DNA of 64,000 nucleotides. It comes from Armillaria gallica (lineage: Eukaryota; Basidiomycota; Agaricomycetes; Agaricales; Physalacriaceae). Location: NCBI GenBank assembly GCA_037576215.1, contig JBANDB010000005.1:1798001-1862000 (forward strand), in the 5' to 3' direction. Shown one piece after another: positions 22,561 through 34,186 of the stretch. The notes beneath the pieces are model-generated. The model did no database searches. It was not told the DNA's origin and saw only the letters and a program-made list of their open reading frames with translations. Position 1 is the first letter of the stretch. Each line of letters starts with the position of its first letter. Made by a program: the position numbers and the translations under genes.

Positions 22561-25150
22561 CTACTTCAGCTTTTCACTCTCCACTAATCCTTTCAACACC
22601 CCTGCGACGTCTCCCACCGCTGCCATCCAGGCCTTCACCTCATCGTCTCCTTCATGTCTTGCAGCGACACCCCACCAGGCAAGAGTGGCCAAGATACCCA
22701 AAATTCCGTTTGGTCCTGGCAACCGCAGTGCAGACCAATCGCTTCCATCAGCGACCTTCCCCCATTCGGTGATGCATCCAGACATTGTTCTCCACTCTGG
22801 CTGCATCGCACTCCACCAGCAAATCCATATTCCTTTAAATTCGTGGAACTCGTCAGCTATAATCTCAGATGTTTTGGCCCAGAAACGACCAAGACTTACC
22901 CAGCGACTCAACATGATCGGCCTCAATTTTACCTGTGGCCCCACCCGTATGTGCTTCAAATCTTTCCACAAAGTCTCCAGCCTAACGAAAGTCTTCAGCG
23001 TCTCGCTATAATCATCACCTAGACCCATTTTCCCCAGCTCATCTGCAGTGTCTTTGACCCAATCTGGAGCTTTCAAACAATCAGGCAGGGCCTCAGACGA
23101 GTGCCCTTTGATGTTGGAATCGTCTTGCGGTGTATTGTTCGCAGGCATTGGTATGCTCAGATTCGGTACAGCCAGGTTGATGGGGAGGGTTTCACTGAGT
23201 GATATCTCACAAGACTCAGAAGATGCTCAGGCATTTTGTGTGCTGGCATCATCCTTTTCAGAATTTCCTATCAAGACCTCTGCTTGCTCGTTGACCTCCA
23301 TTTGATCTGCTTGGGTGGTGACATCCACTTCCTTCTCGACTGTTCCCTCCATCTCCTTCAACCTCTGAGAACGTCGAGGCAGCCCATCTTCATGTTTATT
23401 GTGTGGCTTAGGTGCAGGCTTCGGTTTCTTCAGCTTCTTCATCCCTTGCATTATCTCCCTCACCTCCTTCTCAATTTCCATCATTCGGGGATCATTCTTG
23501 ATGGCCTCGATGCGAGCGAGTCGGTCAAGTTTGTAAGCACTGAGCTTTGGGTGTGTGGGTACTGGTACGTCCTCGCTCTCACTCATCTCCTCGTCGCTGA
23601 TTTCTTTGGTAGCAGGTTCCTTATCCTTCTCCTTTCCTCCAAGCATGTCTATCTCATCTATCTTGCCCTCCTTTCTAGGACCTTTCTGCCTTGCTTCCTT
23701 GATGCTGCGGTTTTCGGAACTTTGGCCTGTTAGATTGCTGGCATCCCCCATCACTGGAGCTTGCGTCACCGCTCGCCTTTTCTTTGGTCTCTGGCCCTTT
23801 TTAGAATGGCGCCACCTTTTCTCCCCTGCCTCATGCTCGCTCTCACTTGACGAATCCGAACCAGAATCCGATGATGAAGATGAAGATTCGGAATCCCCGT
23901 CATTCAATGACAGCATCTTATCCCAATCAGGATTGTAGAGACTTTCTGCTGTTGCCGCCTCTTTATCAGCCTCCGTGTATGCAGTCTCCAAATACTCAAT
24001 GTAAAAATCCATGAAGGATGTGAACTTCTCAGGCTTCCACTTTGTAAATGGGATGGGGACGTTGCCCAGGTTCTTTCCTGCGCTAATGCTGCACCAAACA
24101 TAAGTTAATTTGTCTTCATCATATCATTGATTACTCACTTCATCATAGAAATCTCCCCATCAAATAGCCACATCGGACCGCCAACGGTTATGAAGATGTG
24201 GCATCCCGTTGCCTGCCGTACTCCCTCGATAATTGGGCCTAGAAATGCCCCTAGATTGTTGAGGCAGTTTTGGCGAGCCATGGGATCCGTAGAAGGAGGT
24301 GTTTGCAACTGCTCCTTGTATCTCTTCTTCGCAGCTGCAGCCTCCACTTTTGCTCCCTCTGCCCACGTCTCCCGCTCTTCCTTAGATAGTTCGTTGAACA
24401 TACGATGTGCCACCCCACTTCGAAAATTTGTGTTACATTTCTGTAAGGGCATGTGTTCTGACTCCGTCTTCGCCTTCCATTCCTTAGCGATGATGTCGGC
24501 TATGCATGCTCCCTCTCGGTAGTTGTAGTGCATGTATTGCTGGAAGGCTTGCCGGGCCTTTGGAGACTTCTCGATACCTGTTAGCTGAGTGAGGAGGATG
24601 GTGAACGGATCATTAACGTCGCCACGGTGCATCTTTAAATATGTCTTTCTCAATTTTCTTGCACAGTATCTTAGCCAACGCAGTATCCTCTGTAATGACT
24701 GGTAAGCATAGAATCTAACCATAAAGATACATACTTACCTCTGCCAAGACCTTGATGTGTTCCCGTTTCTGTTTCTGCTCCTCCTCTGTCAGGTCCTCAT
24801 CCACTAGCATGGCTTTGCTGTCATAAAGTGCGAACGGTTGGGTGGGCTCAACTGTATCCGCCCAGGACCAATGAATATAGAAGAGGAATTCTTTCAAGAT
24901 TTTGGCAAAACACATCTGCTCTGCAATTGGTCCCTTTCATGCTCCACCATGTACTCTGAGACATGCTTCTCTAGGATGGTTTCTCGGCCACCCTCAGCCC
25001 ATCCTTTTTCATTTCGATGCTCCTCTTTTCGCAGACGGGATTTTTGGCCCATATCCTGGTGCTGTATGTGTAGTTGATTTTGTGGGCGGTCCTTGTAGGT
25101 TTCTCTGGTTCAGGGTAATGTCAGAGACTGACGGTCATTCACCTGTCTAG
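22561..25150 (-). pseudogene. Large lysine/glutamate-rich cargo gene of element B
   Basis: Coding blocks run leftward from about 25150. An N-terminal charged block comes first, then a block (24135-24722) with HRGDVNDPFT, a helical segment PKARQAFQQYMHYN and NELSKEERETWAEGAK. The latter resembles HMG-box-like helices but I would not call it one. Next is an acidic/Ser-rich low-complexity linker and a bipartite basic segment (RPKKRR, about 23770), probably nuclear localisation. The C-terminal domain (22561-23148) contains DWVKDTADELGKMGLG and ICWWSAMQPEWRTMS. Similar domain orders occur in uncharacterised agaric proteins (my recollection). Frames change between 24715 and 24960 and introns are likely near 24080-24130 and 23150-23230. 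It is either intact with introns or lightly damaged; function unknown. Confidence 0.5.
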
Positions 25151-25236
25151 TATCTCCCCAGACTCCTACCTAGGACTTGTCTATATGACCATCAGAACCT
25201 TGAGTGTCTGCCACTGTATAGTTTCAACTGCGGACC

Positions 25237-27350
25237 TTGACATGGTATATAAGTGTATTTCGGAGTTTATTTTCTTTATTTTCTTCAATGCAGCAGCATC
25301 TATCACAACTTTGCTCTTTTGTCCCCATCCAAGTCCACATCCACCAAGAGCATGTCATCATTGACAAGGACTCGGTAGTTTTACCGCCTACTATAGTGAC
25401 AGTGAATACTGCAAGCAACCATACACCTCCTGACATTGCAGCTGGTCGTCATATGGGAGGTAGTGGACTTGCGGTAGCTGTGCCAGCCATGGCTCTTCTT
25501 TCTGCATCTGCATGGTTTGGCATAACGAACTCAGTGGCTCTGGATGGAGAGATAACAGAGCCAACACATACGAACATCTCCCATGACGATGATAGTGCGG
25601 AGAATACACTTTGGAAGTTCAGAACAGAGGCAGGTAAGCATGTAGCTCTCAGCCTTTGTGATGTGACTTACAGTTCTTCTAGCTGCAGTTACAGCCATCA
25701 CCAACCCACTGACCCCGCCTCCTTCCCTGGTTTTGGAGTTGCCATTGGAAGAAACAGTTTGGTGGGCTGGTACAGAATATCTGTACATTCCTGGACCGCT
25801 TTCGCCCATCGAACCGGGCATCAGCAAGAGATGGTATATCATTACAAGGGGCACCCGGGTGGGGGTGTTCATTGATTTGTAGGCTTTTTTCTGTCTTTCT
25901 GTCTGTCAACATGAAACTGACGTCTATCTGTCAGCCGATCTGCCACTGCATATACACAAGGCTATGCCGGCTGCATGGTGATGATGTGGAAACATCAGCA
26001 GCGAGCTATCAGGATCTTCAACTGAGCCCTTGCCTGGAAAACCGTCAGCATTATCTCCCCAAATGTACCCCTTCTTGAATTTCCTCTTTTGATTTTCGAC
26101 AGTGTTCAGTCAAATGACGGTACGAAAGCAGGTTCTATTTAATTTATCTCTACTAATAGCATCTTTTCAGAGGTCTGACAAGTGTGACATTCTTCTCATG
26201 TAGTATTTCTTGTTACTGGTAGCTAGCTATGAACCTTTACAATAAATCTTTTTTCAGCATTTTCAATTGTGATATAAGAGTTAAATGAGTCCCATGTTAG
26301 CGAAGATCTCAAAAGAAATGGCTTTGCTTTCCACCCGCTGTGAAGACAGTGATAGTGATGATGAGAGCATACTATACCTTGATGCCGATGACTTCCCCGA
26401 TTCGAATTCTGAAGGGACCGGTCCCAATGGAGACGCAAGCTCCTTGTCGTTGAGGCAGGTTACTGACAATCCTGAGGAAGACTTTGACGATGCCGAATTC
26501 GATGCTCTGATCGCATCTGCGAGGGTATTGGCTGGTGGTTCTGTATCTTTTCCTGGATCCAATGTCTCACAGTCAGGCACGGTTGCTGCCTCCACAGCTG
26601 GGTCCACTACACTTGTTAATGAATCCAGTATGTCCGAAGGATCTTGATCACCATAACCAATAATATACTGATCGCCATCATTGCCCGTTTCTTCTAGTTC
26701 AATCATTAGAGGAGCGCATCGCCAGGGTACAAATCAATGAGTATGGAGATGAGAGACAAGATAAAACAAGATACCGGGTCGGGACAGGTAATCAGGAACT
26801 TGAAAAAGATTGGTATGCTAAGTTCTATGTTAATAACTTCGAGTCAGCGAACCTCATTGCACTGTCACAGGGCCATAGCTGCAGAGCAAGCGCACCAAAG
26901 GGGTGAGACTGTTCGAGCTGTCAAGAAGCGATGCAAGCGACGTCTGGCTGGCGGATATGGAGCTTACGTGGTCTTCGTTGGAGCGATGCCAGGAGTGTAC
27001 TCGGAATGGTGAGTATTCATGTTAATGACCAAATTCTTGCATGCCTGATTTTACCTATTCAATCTCAGGGAAGAATGCAAGGCTGAATCCTTTGGCCAAT
27101 CCTCGAGTGTCTACTCCAGATATCAGACTCTTGCCCAAGCGGAAGTGGCATTTCAGTACACCCTGGATAAGAGTTGGGTAAGGTATACAAACTCTCCACG
27201 ACCAAGTACACTGCCTCGACAAGTACCCTTCGATCCTAACCATGCCGTGTCACCTGAGGACTATGATACACCATTGAACACGGGAAAGCCAAGGCGATGG
27301 TATGTTGTATACAAGGGAATCTCACCAGGTATCTACAAGTCTGAGTGAGT
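25237..27350 (+). pseudogene. Viroplasmin/RNase H1-N-like repeat gene of element B
   Basis: Plus-strand coding blocks carry three copies of a small module: WYIITRGTRVGVFID (about 25825-25875), YGAYVVFVGAMPGVYSEW (about 26955-27010, followed after a short intron by EECKAESFG), and WYVVYKGISPGIYKSE (about 27297-27345). The Y-x-V-V-x-x-G-x-x-P-G-(I/V)-Y signature is that of the RNase H1 N-terminal/viroplasmin fold, a hybrid- or RNA-binding module. Between them lie acidic Ser/Asp-rich stretches (26285-26647). Frame changes around 25900-26280 mean either introns or damage. It is divergent from the gene at 22561-25150. Confidence 0.55.
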
Positions 27351-27359
27351 AATTGTACA

Positions 27360-28300
27360 CTTTTTGTATGCTTTTCCTTTGCTCATTTCCATTCAGTTTG
27401 GAACGTTCGATCAACACTAAGGGAATATCCAGTGTTCTCTCAGAATCATTAGAGTCATTAGCTATATGCTGAAAAAAAATACGCTAATGCCCTTCGTGAC
27501 AGTGTTGTCCAAGTACTATACCTGTAGTAGTTGTGCCCCTGTTATGTTTTGTTCTCGTATTTAATGATGTCACTGAGTGAGCGGTCCATGCCGTGCCGTG
27601 CCACGAGAGAATCGGCATCTGTTTTCACTCCTGCTTTGTTCTACATTGTGATTTCTCCTTCTTCTTCTTTCTATCCCATATTTGTGCTTGCCGACACCAC
27701 ACTTTACACCTGGGACACTGTCTGCTGGATTTGTGAACAGGAACTGAGCAATGCCTTAATCCCGAAGAACTTCTTTGTGCGACGTCGGTCTAGAAAGACT
27801 TACCGATGTCTCTGTGGTGGCCTGTCACTTTTTTCACTCGCTATGTCCTCTATCACCCACAAAGCTAAAGAGAGCTCCCCTCATTCTCCTGGTCGGTCTT
27901 CTTTTCTCTTGCGCAATGAAGTAGTGCATTCATTTTGAAGAGAACAGGTGGTGCTAAACTGGGGGAAGGCATCACAGTAGACAGAATGATGGTCGAAAAG
28001 CAGTGTGATGGTGTGTTGCAATTCTTCGCAGCCAGGAGTTTTCTCAACTTTCCTTTTCAGCGACGTCAGAATCGAATCTCACATGGCCTATGCAGCTTCC
28101 CATCATAATCCCATTTGCGCCGAGCTTCCAATCCATTCAAGAACTTGTATCACCCGATCCAGCCCAGCCATATGCCATTATAGTGCCCTATTCCTTCCCA
28201 CCAGCCGCAGAAAAATATCTTCATGTGCACTGTGTCACGTATGCAATACCCTTTGTGACATGATATACACTGACTATCGGCAGAAAGTCCACACCGCTTT
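27360..28300. other. No clear gene
   Basis: Short frames on both strands only. Weak blocks such as one reading CQYSTLCDMIYTDYRQ-like sequence near 28230 may belong to the following cysteine-containing open frame, but I cannot support a start or splice sites. Confidence 0.4.
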
Positions 28301-28312
28301 GTTTACTGGGAG

Positions 28313-28594
28313 TTGCCCGAATTGGAGACGCATTGCCCTGATAAACTGCATTGGTGCCTTCAACATAAGGCATTCCATTACGCCACGAAACAGTTTCAGG
28401 ATTTGAGGATTGCAACCGAGGTGCTGCTCGATACGGCCGTATGTGTTTACTGTGGGAGTACCATGAAATGTACCTATCTTTGTTCAGATGGCTCTTCCTT
28501 GAATGAGCCATATAAATTGGAGGACAGGGTAGTAAGGCGTACTTATATTTGCTGTGATCTCTTTGAAATGACTGCGTACATCCTCGATTATTAG
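28313..28594 (+). CDS. Unknown cysteine-containing block of element B cargo
   Basis: An open block reads LETHCPDKLHWCLQHKAF and then CVYCGSTMKCTYLC and YICCDLFEM, so four CxxC-like or CC pairs occur in about 90 residues. Metal binding is possible. It lies between the viroplasmin-like gene and the KDZ transposase and could be an exon of either. I do not recognise the family. Confidence 0.35.
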   Translation: MPELETHCPDKLHWCLQHKAFHYATKQFQDLRIATEVLLDTAVCVYCGSTMKCTYLCSDGSSLNEPYKLEDRVVRRTYICCDLFEMTAYILDY

Positions 28595-28880
28595 GTACTG
28601 TTTTTTCTGTATAATACAATTTGTTTTCCACATTCGGAACATACATATCACATGACCCCATTGACTTCTTCCTGCATCAATGCCAACTACATGGTCGATG
28701 AGGCCATGCTCACGTTATGAGCGTGAGCAACGACAAGCATTTGAAAGGACAAATATCCCCTCTTGCAATCGCATCCTCTCAGTTGCTACTGGATCAGATG
28801 TGCATATATCTTTTTCAAGGTCCTCTACTCAGTGAACGGAAACCCGGCTACCAGGCACCCCAGCTGTTGGGCATCGCAGT

Positions 28881-31800
28881 GTGCATCTGTCGTCCGATCT
28901 CTCTAGACAGTACGGAGCCATCCTACCTGCGACTAAGAAGAGGCACGTGAAGAATAACACTGATGACTACGCCAAATGGATACCCGCGACAAACCAACAT
29001 GAGCAGTCACTGGAGGACTATTTGGGCTGCGATGTGATGACAGGGACATCATTTTTGGATCCATTGGGGGATGTAAGCTGTGCGGGGACAAAGAGAAAGG
29101 GATATGATAGCTCTGTGAGTTTTAGATCATGCACTGCAGACTGGACAGTGTTAGATTGACGATTTCTTATCCAGGATGACCCTATGAAAGTGTGGCAGCA
29201 GTTAGAGGAAGTATTTCTTGTGGAGACTATCCATCGAGCTGGTCTGGGGAACAGTACGCACAAACCATCATGCTGCCACTGCCTTAGATGGATGGTAGTC
29301 AACGAAGGGGATGCTGATACGGGAGCTGGAGACAATCAGCACATCACAGATCTGTTTCGCTGTGAAACGTGTGGGGAGTTCACAGAGTGCAAAGACTGCT
29401 GTCTTGAACGGCATCAGAGAAGCCCGTTGCATAATGTGGAGGTGCGTTGCATTGCGTGTATGTCAATGCAAGTTCTTATCTACCCTTTAGCATTGGAATG
29501 GCAATTTTTGGGAGAAGACTACGCTACGATCTTTAGGATTGGTATTTCAGCTGGGCCATAGCGGGGGCCATTGCGTCGCTCCAGCCCATATTCCTTCTAT
29601 CATGACTGTTCTACATATGAATGGGGTACACCAGGTCTCCTATCAATATTGCGGCTGCGACGTATCTGACAACGAGAACAAATGGCAACAACTCATGCGA
29701 AATGGTTGGTACCTGGCGACAATCCTACAACCAGCGACGTGTGCCACTTTTGAATGTTTGGATACATTTTGTCTCCTGAGAGTCATCACGACCGTCAATG
29801 CTCGTGATTACGTGACCTGTTTGGAATGAACAACAGATCCCTTGGGTACGAACTGGGTCCCCAACCGCTACAAGTGCTTTGGTCATATGGCCAGGCAATG
29901 GTCGTATCTAATGCACTTACGAAGGGCTGGAGTGGGCCACGAAAGTGGTGGTATAGCATCGGCTGCTCCTAGAGCTGTTGCAATACAATGTTGGGCATGT
30001 CCTAGAGTGGGAGTCAACCTACCGATGGGTTGGGATAGCGTAGGGAAGGATTTTGAGTGAGTTTTCTTTCCATCCACAAGCTTGCTTCTAATGATATCAC
30101 AGATTTCTATATGAGAAGAAATTTTCTGTTGATGCAAACTTCCAAATGATGAACCGCATGCACCGGCTTGCCCACAAGGATCCACCCTTGTATTCTGGCC
30201 TTGGATATCAAGTACCGCATCAGCTGTATCATAAATGGATCAAAGAATACACATCTGAGGAAGAGGTATGCATTCAACAGATGTGGTGCTAAGCAACCAT
30301 GCTGACCTATCTTCAGATGAGTACCTGTATCGCATTTGCAGCTTTAGAACAAAAGAACACCAAACTTTGCACCGGGCTTTGAACTTCTGGCATCATTGGA
30401 TGCTTTGATATGTGTCATGAGCTGGTCGAGAGCATGGGAGATCTCCAGGTTGGCGAGCGGTAAGTATTTTTCAATGTATCCACAAACAGCACTGACAGAG
30501 CAACCAGATATAAAAACACGGACTACGTTCTTGCCACGGCATTAAAGGACTGCAAGCTCAAGCGCGCCATGGTGACTTATGACATTGCATGTCAGTACAA
30601 AAAAAATTGGGTAAAACGGCGGGCTGAGCTCCCAGAAGACCTTCAACCTGTGGATGGTCCAACACTTCAGTTTGTGCTGCCTGTGTGGCATGGTGACATT
30701 CATCAAGTCCCTTGCAAAACTGAGAATCTCCTGTTGTATCAGACAGGTGGCATGAAAGTAGATGGGGAGTGCCCAGAGCGCTTTTGGGGTGCCGCCAATC
30801 CGTTCTCTAACGTGACAAAGGAAATGGGACCTGGGGCAAGACACAATGACTTGGAGTGCAAGATCGATAGCTACAATCATTCGAAGAACATAGGACTCGG
30901 TATGATCTCCGAGTCACACTATAGAAAAAGTTTTCTAATCTGTCTGCAGGTAAATTATTGACTCGCTGCTACAAGATTGCATTAGAGGAGCGCGATGTCC
31001 AAGTAACTAGCTTCAAGGACATCAATGCCACACTGCGCAGGGACCTTCGGCTAGAGTGGACCCAGATGATCGGTGACTGGGAAAAAAATCACAGCAAGCC
31101 AAATCCCTATGCACCAACCGTAACCAAAGGTAAGCCTAGATTCTTTGAAAGTCCAGCTCAATCTGATTGTTCCCATTTAGTGTCACTTACAGAGGCGCAG
31201 GTTCGACTTGACTTGCGAAAGGATGAGCTTGCAGACAAAACAATTGACCGCCCTGCCCAGCAAGCTATAAGTGTTGCGGCTTTCCTTATCATGGGCTTGG
31301 AGCTAGAGGATTCTCAGTAGGTATTCCATTTCTCATGTAATGCTATCACTAAGTATAATTCCAGGTGAAGGATACGAGCTGATTCTACTGCGACAGCAAA
31401 CCTTACGTTGGACAGGGAAAGCAAGATTCAAGAACAGCGATTGGCCTTTTTCAAGAAACTAGGGAACTTCTGAACGTCTCAAGATGTCTACATGCCCAGA
31501 GCTAAGGCCCTGATACGCACAGCAGAAGAAGAAAGAGATCTTGATATGCCGGCACCGTTAGCAGAGGATGTGAAGATATGGCTACCTTCTGATATCCCTG
31601 TCCACCAGAAGGCTGCAGTCGCTGCAGAGAGCCTTTATGATGGCGAGCTGCATCTGTGCCAGGGTCAGTGTGCAGATGCGTTAGCCTGACTCCGCAACAA
31701 ACTCCTAACGAAGAGATTTTTGATCTCGTTCCGAAATGCAAACATTGTGGGCCAGCGCATGTCCACACGTTGATGAGCCTTCAGGCTCTGTGCGCTCTGA

Positions 31801-33900
31801 AATCGCGGACACCACTTACAATTTATCGCCTATCTCCCTTACGCGGCCTTTCACTAAACCAAACGTTGCAAGTCCAGCACAGGTCGAATCATATTAAATC
31901 TCCCACCCCACGCAAACTTTCGCTCCGATATCTATGAGTCATTGTGCCTCCAGGCACATTGATTGCCAATCCTTCCGCAGTAAATTAGACACGCGTCATT
32001 ATTCTAGGCCTTTGCACGTGGACAGAGCCATACGGTCACGCGGTTTAACTACGCGAAGGCTATGCATAGCTACGGATTCTCAAGAGGCCATATGGATACA
32101 CTTTTACAGCTTAGAAATATAGTAGAGATTAGTGAGCCATTAACTGCGGCTGAGTAAGTAGTAAGTAAATTAGTAAACCTTCTGTAGCTTTATTAGGCTA
32201 CGCGAACTTTTTTATAAGCATGCACAGTAGAGTAGCACACGGTATATTTGCACTACGATTACAAATAGTTCGCTACGCTCACAAATCATGTACTGCAGTT
32301 ATTAAGCCAAGGTAAAAGTTCGCTTACTTAGCAAGTACAACTCTGTAGTATATAAAACCGATGGACTGTAGATAGAAAAAGACAGTTCTCATAGAGGATA
32401 CACACACCACACATACCACCCAATACACGCAAATTAAAGTTAATATCTCTACATTCTTAAGAGATATAACACTTTGCGAAGTTTCTCCAAACTCGCTAGC
32501 TACCAAGTGTTAAATAACTTGATTCACGTCCTCTCGTCCAAAACACAAGCAAGGATATCATATAAAGACTACCTTGTTTGTCATCCTCCTGTCATAAATT
32601 CGCATACCTGAAGACTTCAAAGGGTAATCCGTAGCTAGGGTTCCGAACTTTAGTCTCTAACACCAACAGCATACTGTTCCTATAAGTTAGGAACGATACT
32701 AATTCGAGTTTCTCTAGATAAGCCAGCTCCATCTCTGCGTTTCTCTAAAGAAAGCACGCGAGCTTAGGAAAATATCTTCTACCGGAACCGTAGCCAGGAT
32801 TCCGACACCACATAGTTCACGCCGCATCTAGGTCGCCCCCGCTCAGCATACACCCACGTTTACGCACCTTTTCCCTTCCAGGAAAGTTCGCGTACATACC
32901 TTGAGCCTCTGAACAGCCTTCAGAGAATCATAACAAAGCATAGCAACACATCGCTACACCACCAGGAAGCTACAGTCATCACACGGAGGTGCAAGACTAG
33001 ACTCGCTAGAACCTGCCTTCAGATTCTGTGCTTGGCTACACTTGCCGTTACAGGTCTTGTGTTTTCTGCCCGCAGGAGTCTCTAGGTTCATCAACGTGCA
33101 CGTTCCCTGATTGCATCAGTGGGAGATGCGGTCCAAGCGACCGTAAAGAAATATCAACAGGCGCGAGCAGCTTTGGTGGCTCTAGGCAGCGAGGGAGCAT
33201 GCGGGCAGTTCAGGGTCTTACTGGAGACTGATATCGTTCTCTCCGAGGAGGTCGAAGCTGATGCTGTGGCAATGAAACAGCTATCAAAGCTTGGGCGATG
33301 GGACTCACGGGCAACTACAAGCCGAATAGGTAGTACAAAGATTGGTAAAGGGCATGTCTATATATCTCAGAAGGGTAAGACAATGTCCTGGATCTGGATG
33401 GCTATGGGAGGTCCTGACTTGGAATTGGTTTCATTACATGAATGTGAGTAATTTTTCGTCAGATACGTTACATGGCTGATGCAGTGATCATAGCTGTGTG
33501 AATTGAATGGGCAAAGGCACGTGCATGCAAGTTATGATGGGAGGAGGAAGTCTTCTGTCTGAGAGAGGAGATGCGGTGGACACTATGGTCCCTCGACAAG
33601 GCAGAAAGTGACTGGAACAATCGCAGTGAGAGAGGCCGCTCCTATTTGACCATGGAGGAGTATTCAGGTCATCACGCATATGCTTTACAGCAAGTGAGCT
33701 TCTATAGGACCATCAAGGCTTCGTTTGAGGAGATCTGGGGAATAAGCACCCCATCAGCAATGGATTTGTTGGACTATGCAGTAGCGTTTATCCCTGACCA
33801 CCCAGAGCCCAAGATTGGTGACAAGGACACCAGCGATGACAAGGCGACAGCTATTCCAGGTGACAGCGACGGCAGCGATGCTGAGGATCACAGTGCATAG
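28881..33900 (+). pseudogene. CxC2-type KDZ transposase of element B, broken by an insertion
   Basis: Exons run left to right with introns of about 50 nt. The cysteine cluster FRCETCGEFTECKDCC-LERH (29357-29420) is the CxC2 module. Then VHQVSYQYCGCD, VGVNLPMGWD and the RNase H-fold residues: SVDANFQMMN (first Asp, near 30135), YDIACQYKK (second, near 30580) and DGECPERFW (Glu, near 30765). After 31770 the frame is cut by a 1323 bp element. It resumes at 33098 with ARSLIASV and continues through SWIWMAMGG to an acidic tail ending at 33900. In-frame TGA codons occur at about 29827, 30379 and 31472, again where Arg (CGA) fits. The catalytic triad is present but the gene is dead. Confidence 0.9.
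31771..33093 (+). mobile_element. 1323 bp insertion with TG...CA ends, possible solo LTR
   Basis: Ends are TGATGA(G)CCT and the inverse AGGTTCATCA, flanked by ACGT on both sides (31767-31770, 33094-33097). Removing the element and one ACGT restores one reading frame of the host KDZ transposase across the junction (STR joined to ARSLIAS). There is no long open frame. A TATA-like 'tatataaaa' at about 32350 lies mid-element. TG...CA ends, a short duplication and an internal TATA box fit a solo LTR, but a non-autonomous DNA element with tiny TIRs cannot be excluded. Confidence 0.7.
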
Positions 33901-34125
33901 GAAGTATTATATGTATATTATAAGCTTTGTTTATATTTGTAGTTTTGTATTATCAAGGATTTGGACATTCTGTGCAGGACCAGGATTCCCACCCTGACGG
34001 TGATGATGGGCCTCGATGGCCACAGTGAGTCAGCATCGGCATCGAGAGTTATCTCGGCAGGTGCTGCTGGCCGTTGCAAGCTGACAGCAATGCTTATGTA
34101 GTGCCTATATGTGACCTAGCAGGAG

Positions 34126-34183
34126 CTAGCCAGTTTCTGGCTAACTCCCTGGAGGATTTAATGGGTCCTGGTGGCTAGCTCCA
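34126..34183 (-). repeat. Right TIR of element B with hairpin
   Basis: This is the inverse of 22147-22202. The hairpin CTAGCCAG-TTT-CTGGCTA spans 34126-34144, and ATTTAATGGGT lies at 34156-34166. Confidence 0.8.
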
Positions 34184-34186
34184 GAA

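Larger units (their letters stand above)
22147..34183. mobile_element. KDZ DNA transposon B (CxC2 type), nested in chromovirus gag
   Basis: Short imperfect TIRs of about 55 bp bound it: 22147-22202 and the inverse at about 34126-34183. They share ACCCATTAAATCCT and a hairpin CTAGCCAG-AAA-CTGGCTAG. The left and right flanks are two halves of one gag gene. I could not find a convincing target duplication, so the outermost bases may be off by some nucleotides. Without the internal 1323 bp insertion it is about 10.7 kb. It carries a CxC2 KDZ transposase, a viroplasmin-like gene and a large Lys/Glu-rich gene. Confidence 0.82.

Noticed and set aside
21614..25150. Plus-strand open frames across the pol/gag boundary and element B left half
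   Set aside because: They are antisense shadows of minus-strand genes with recognised motifs.
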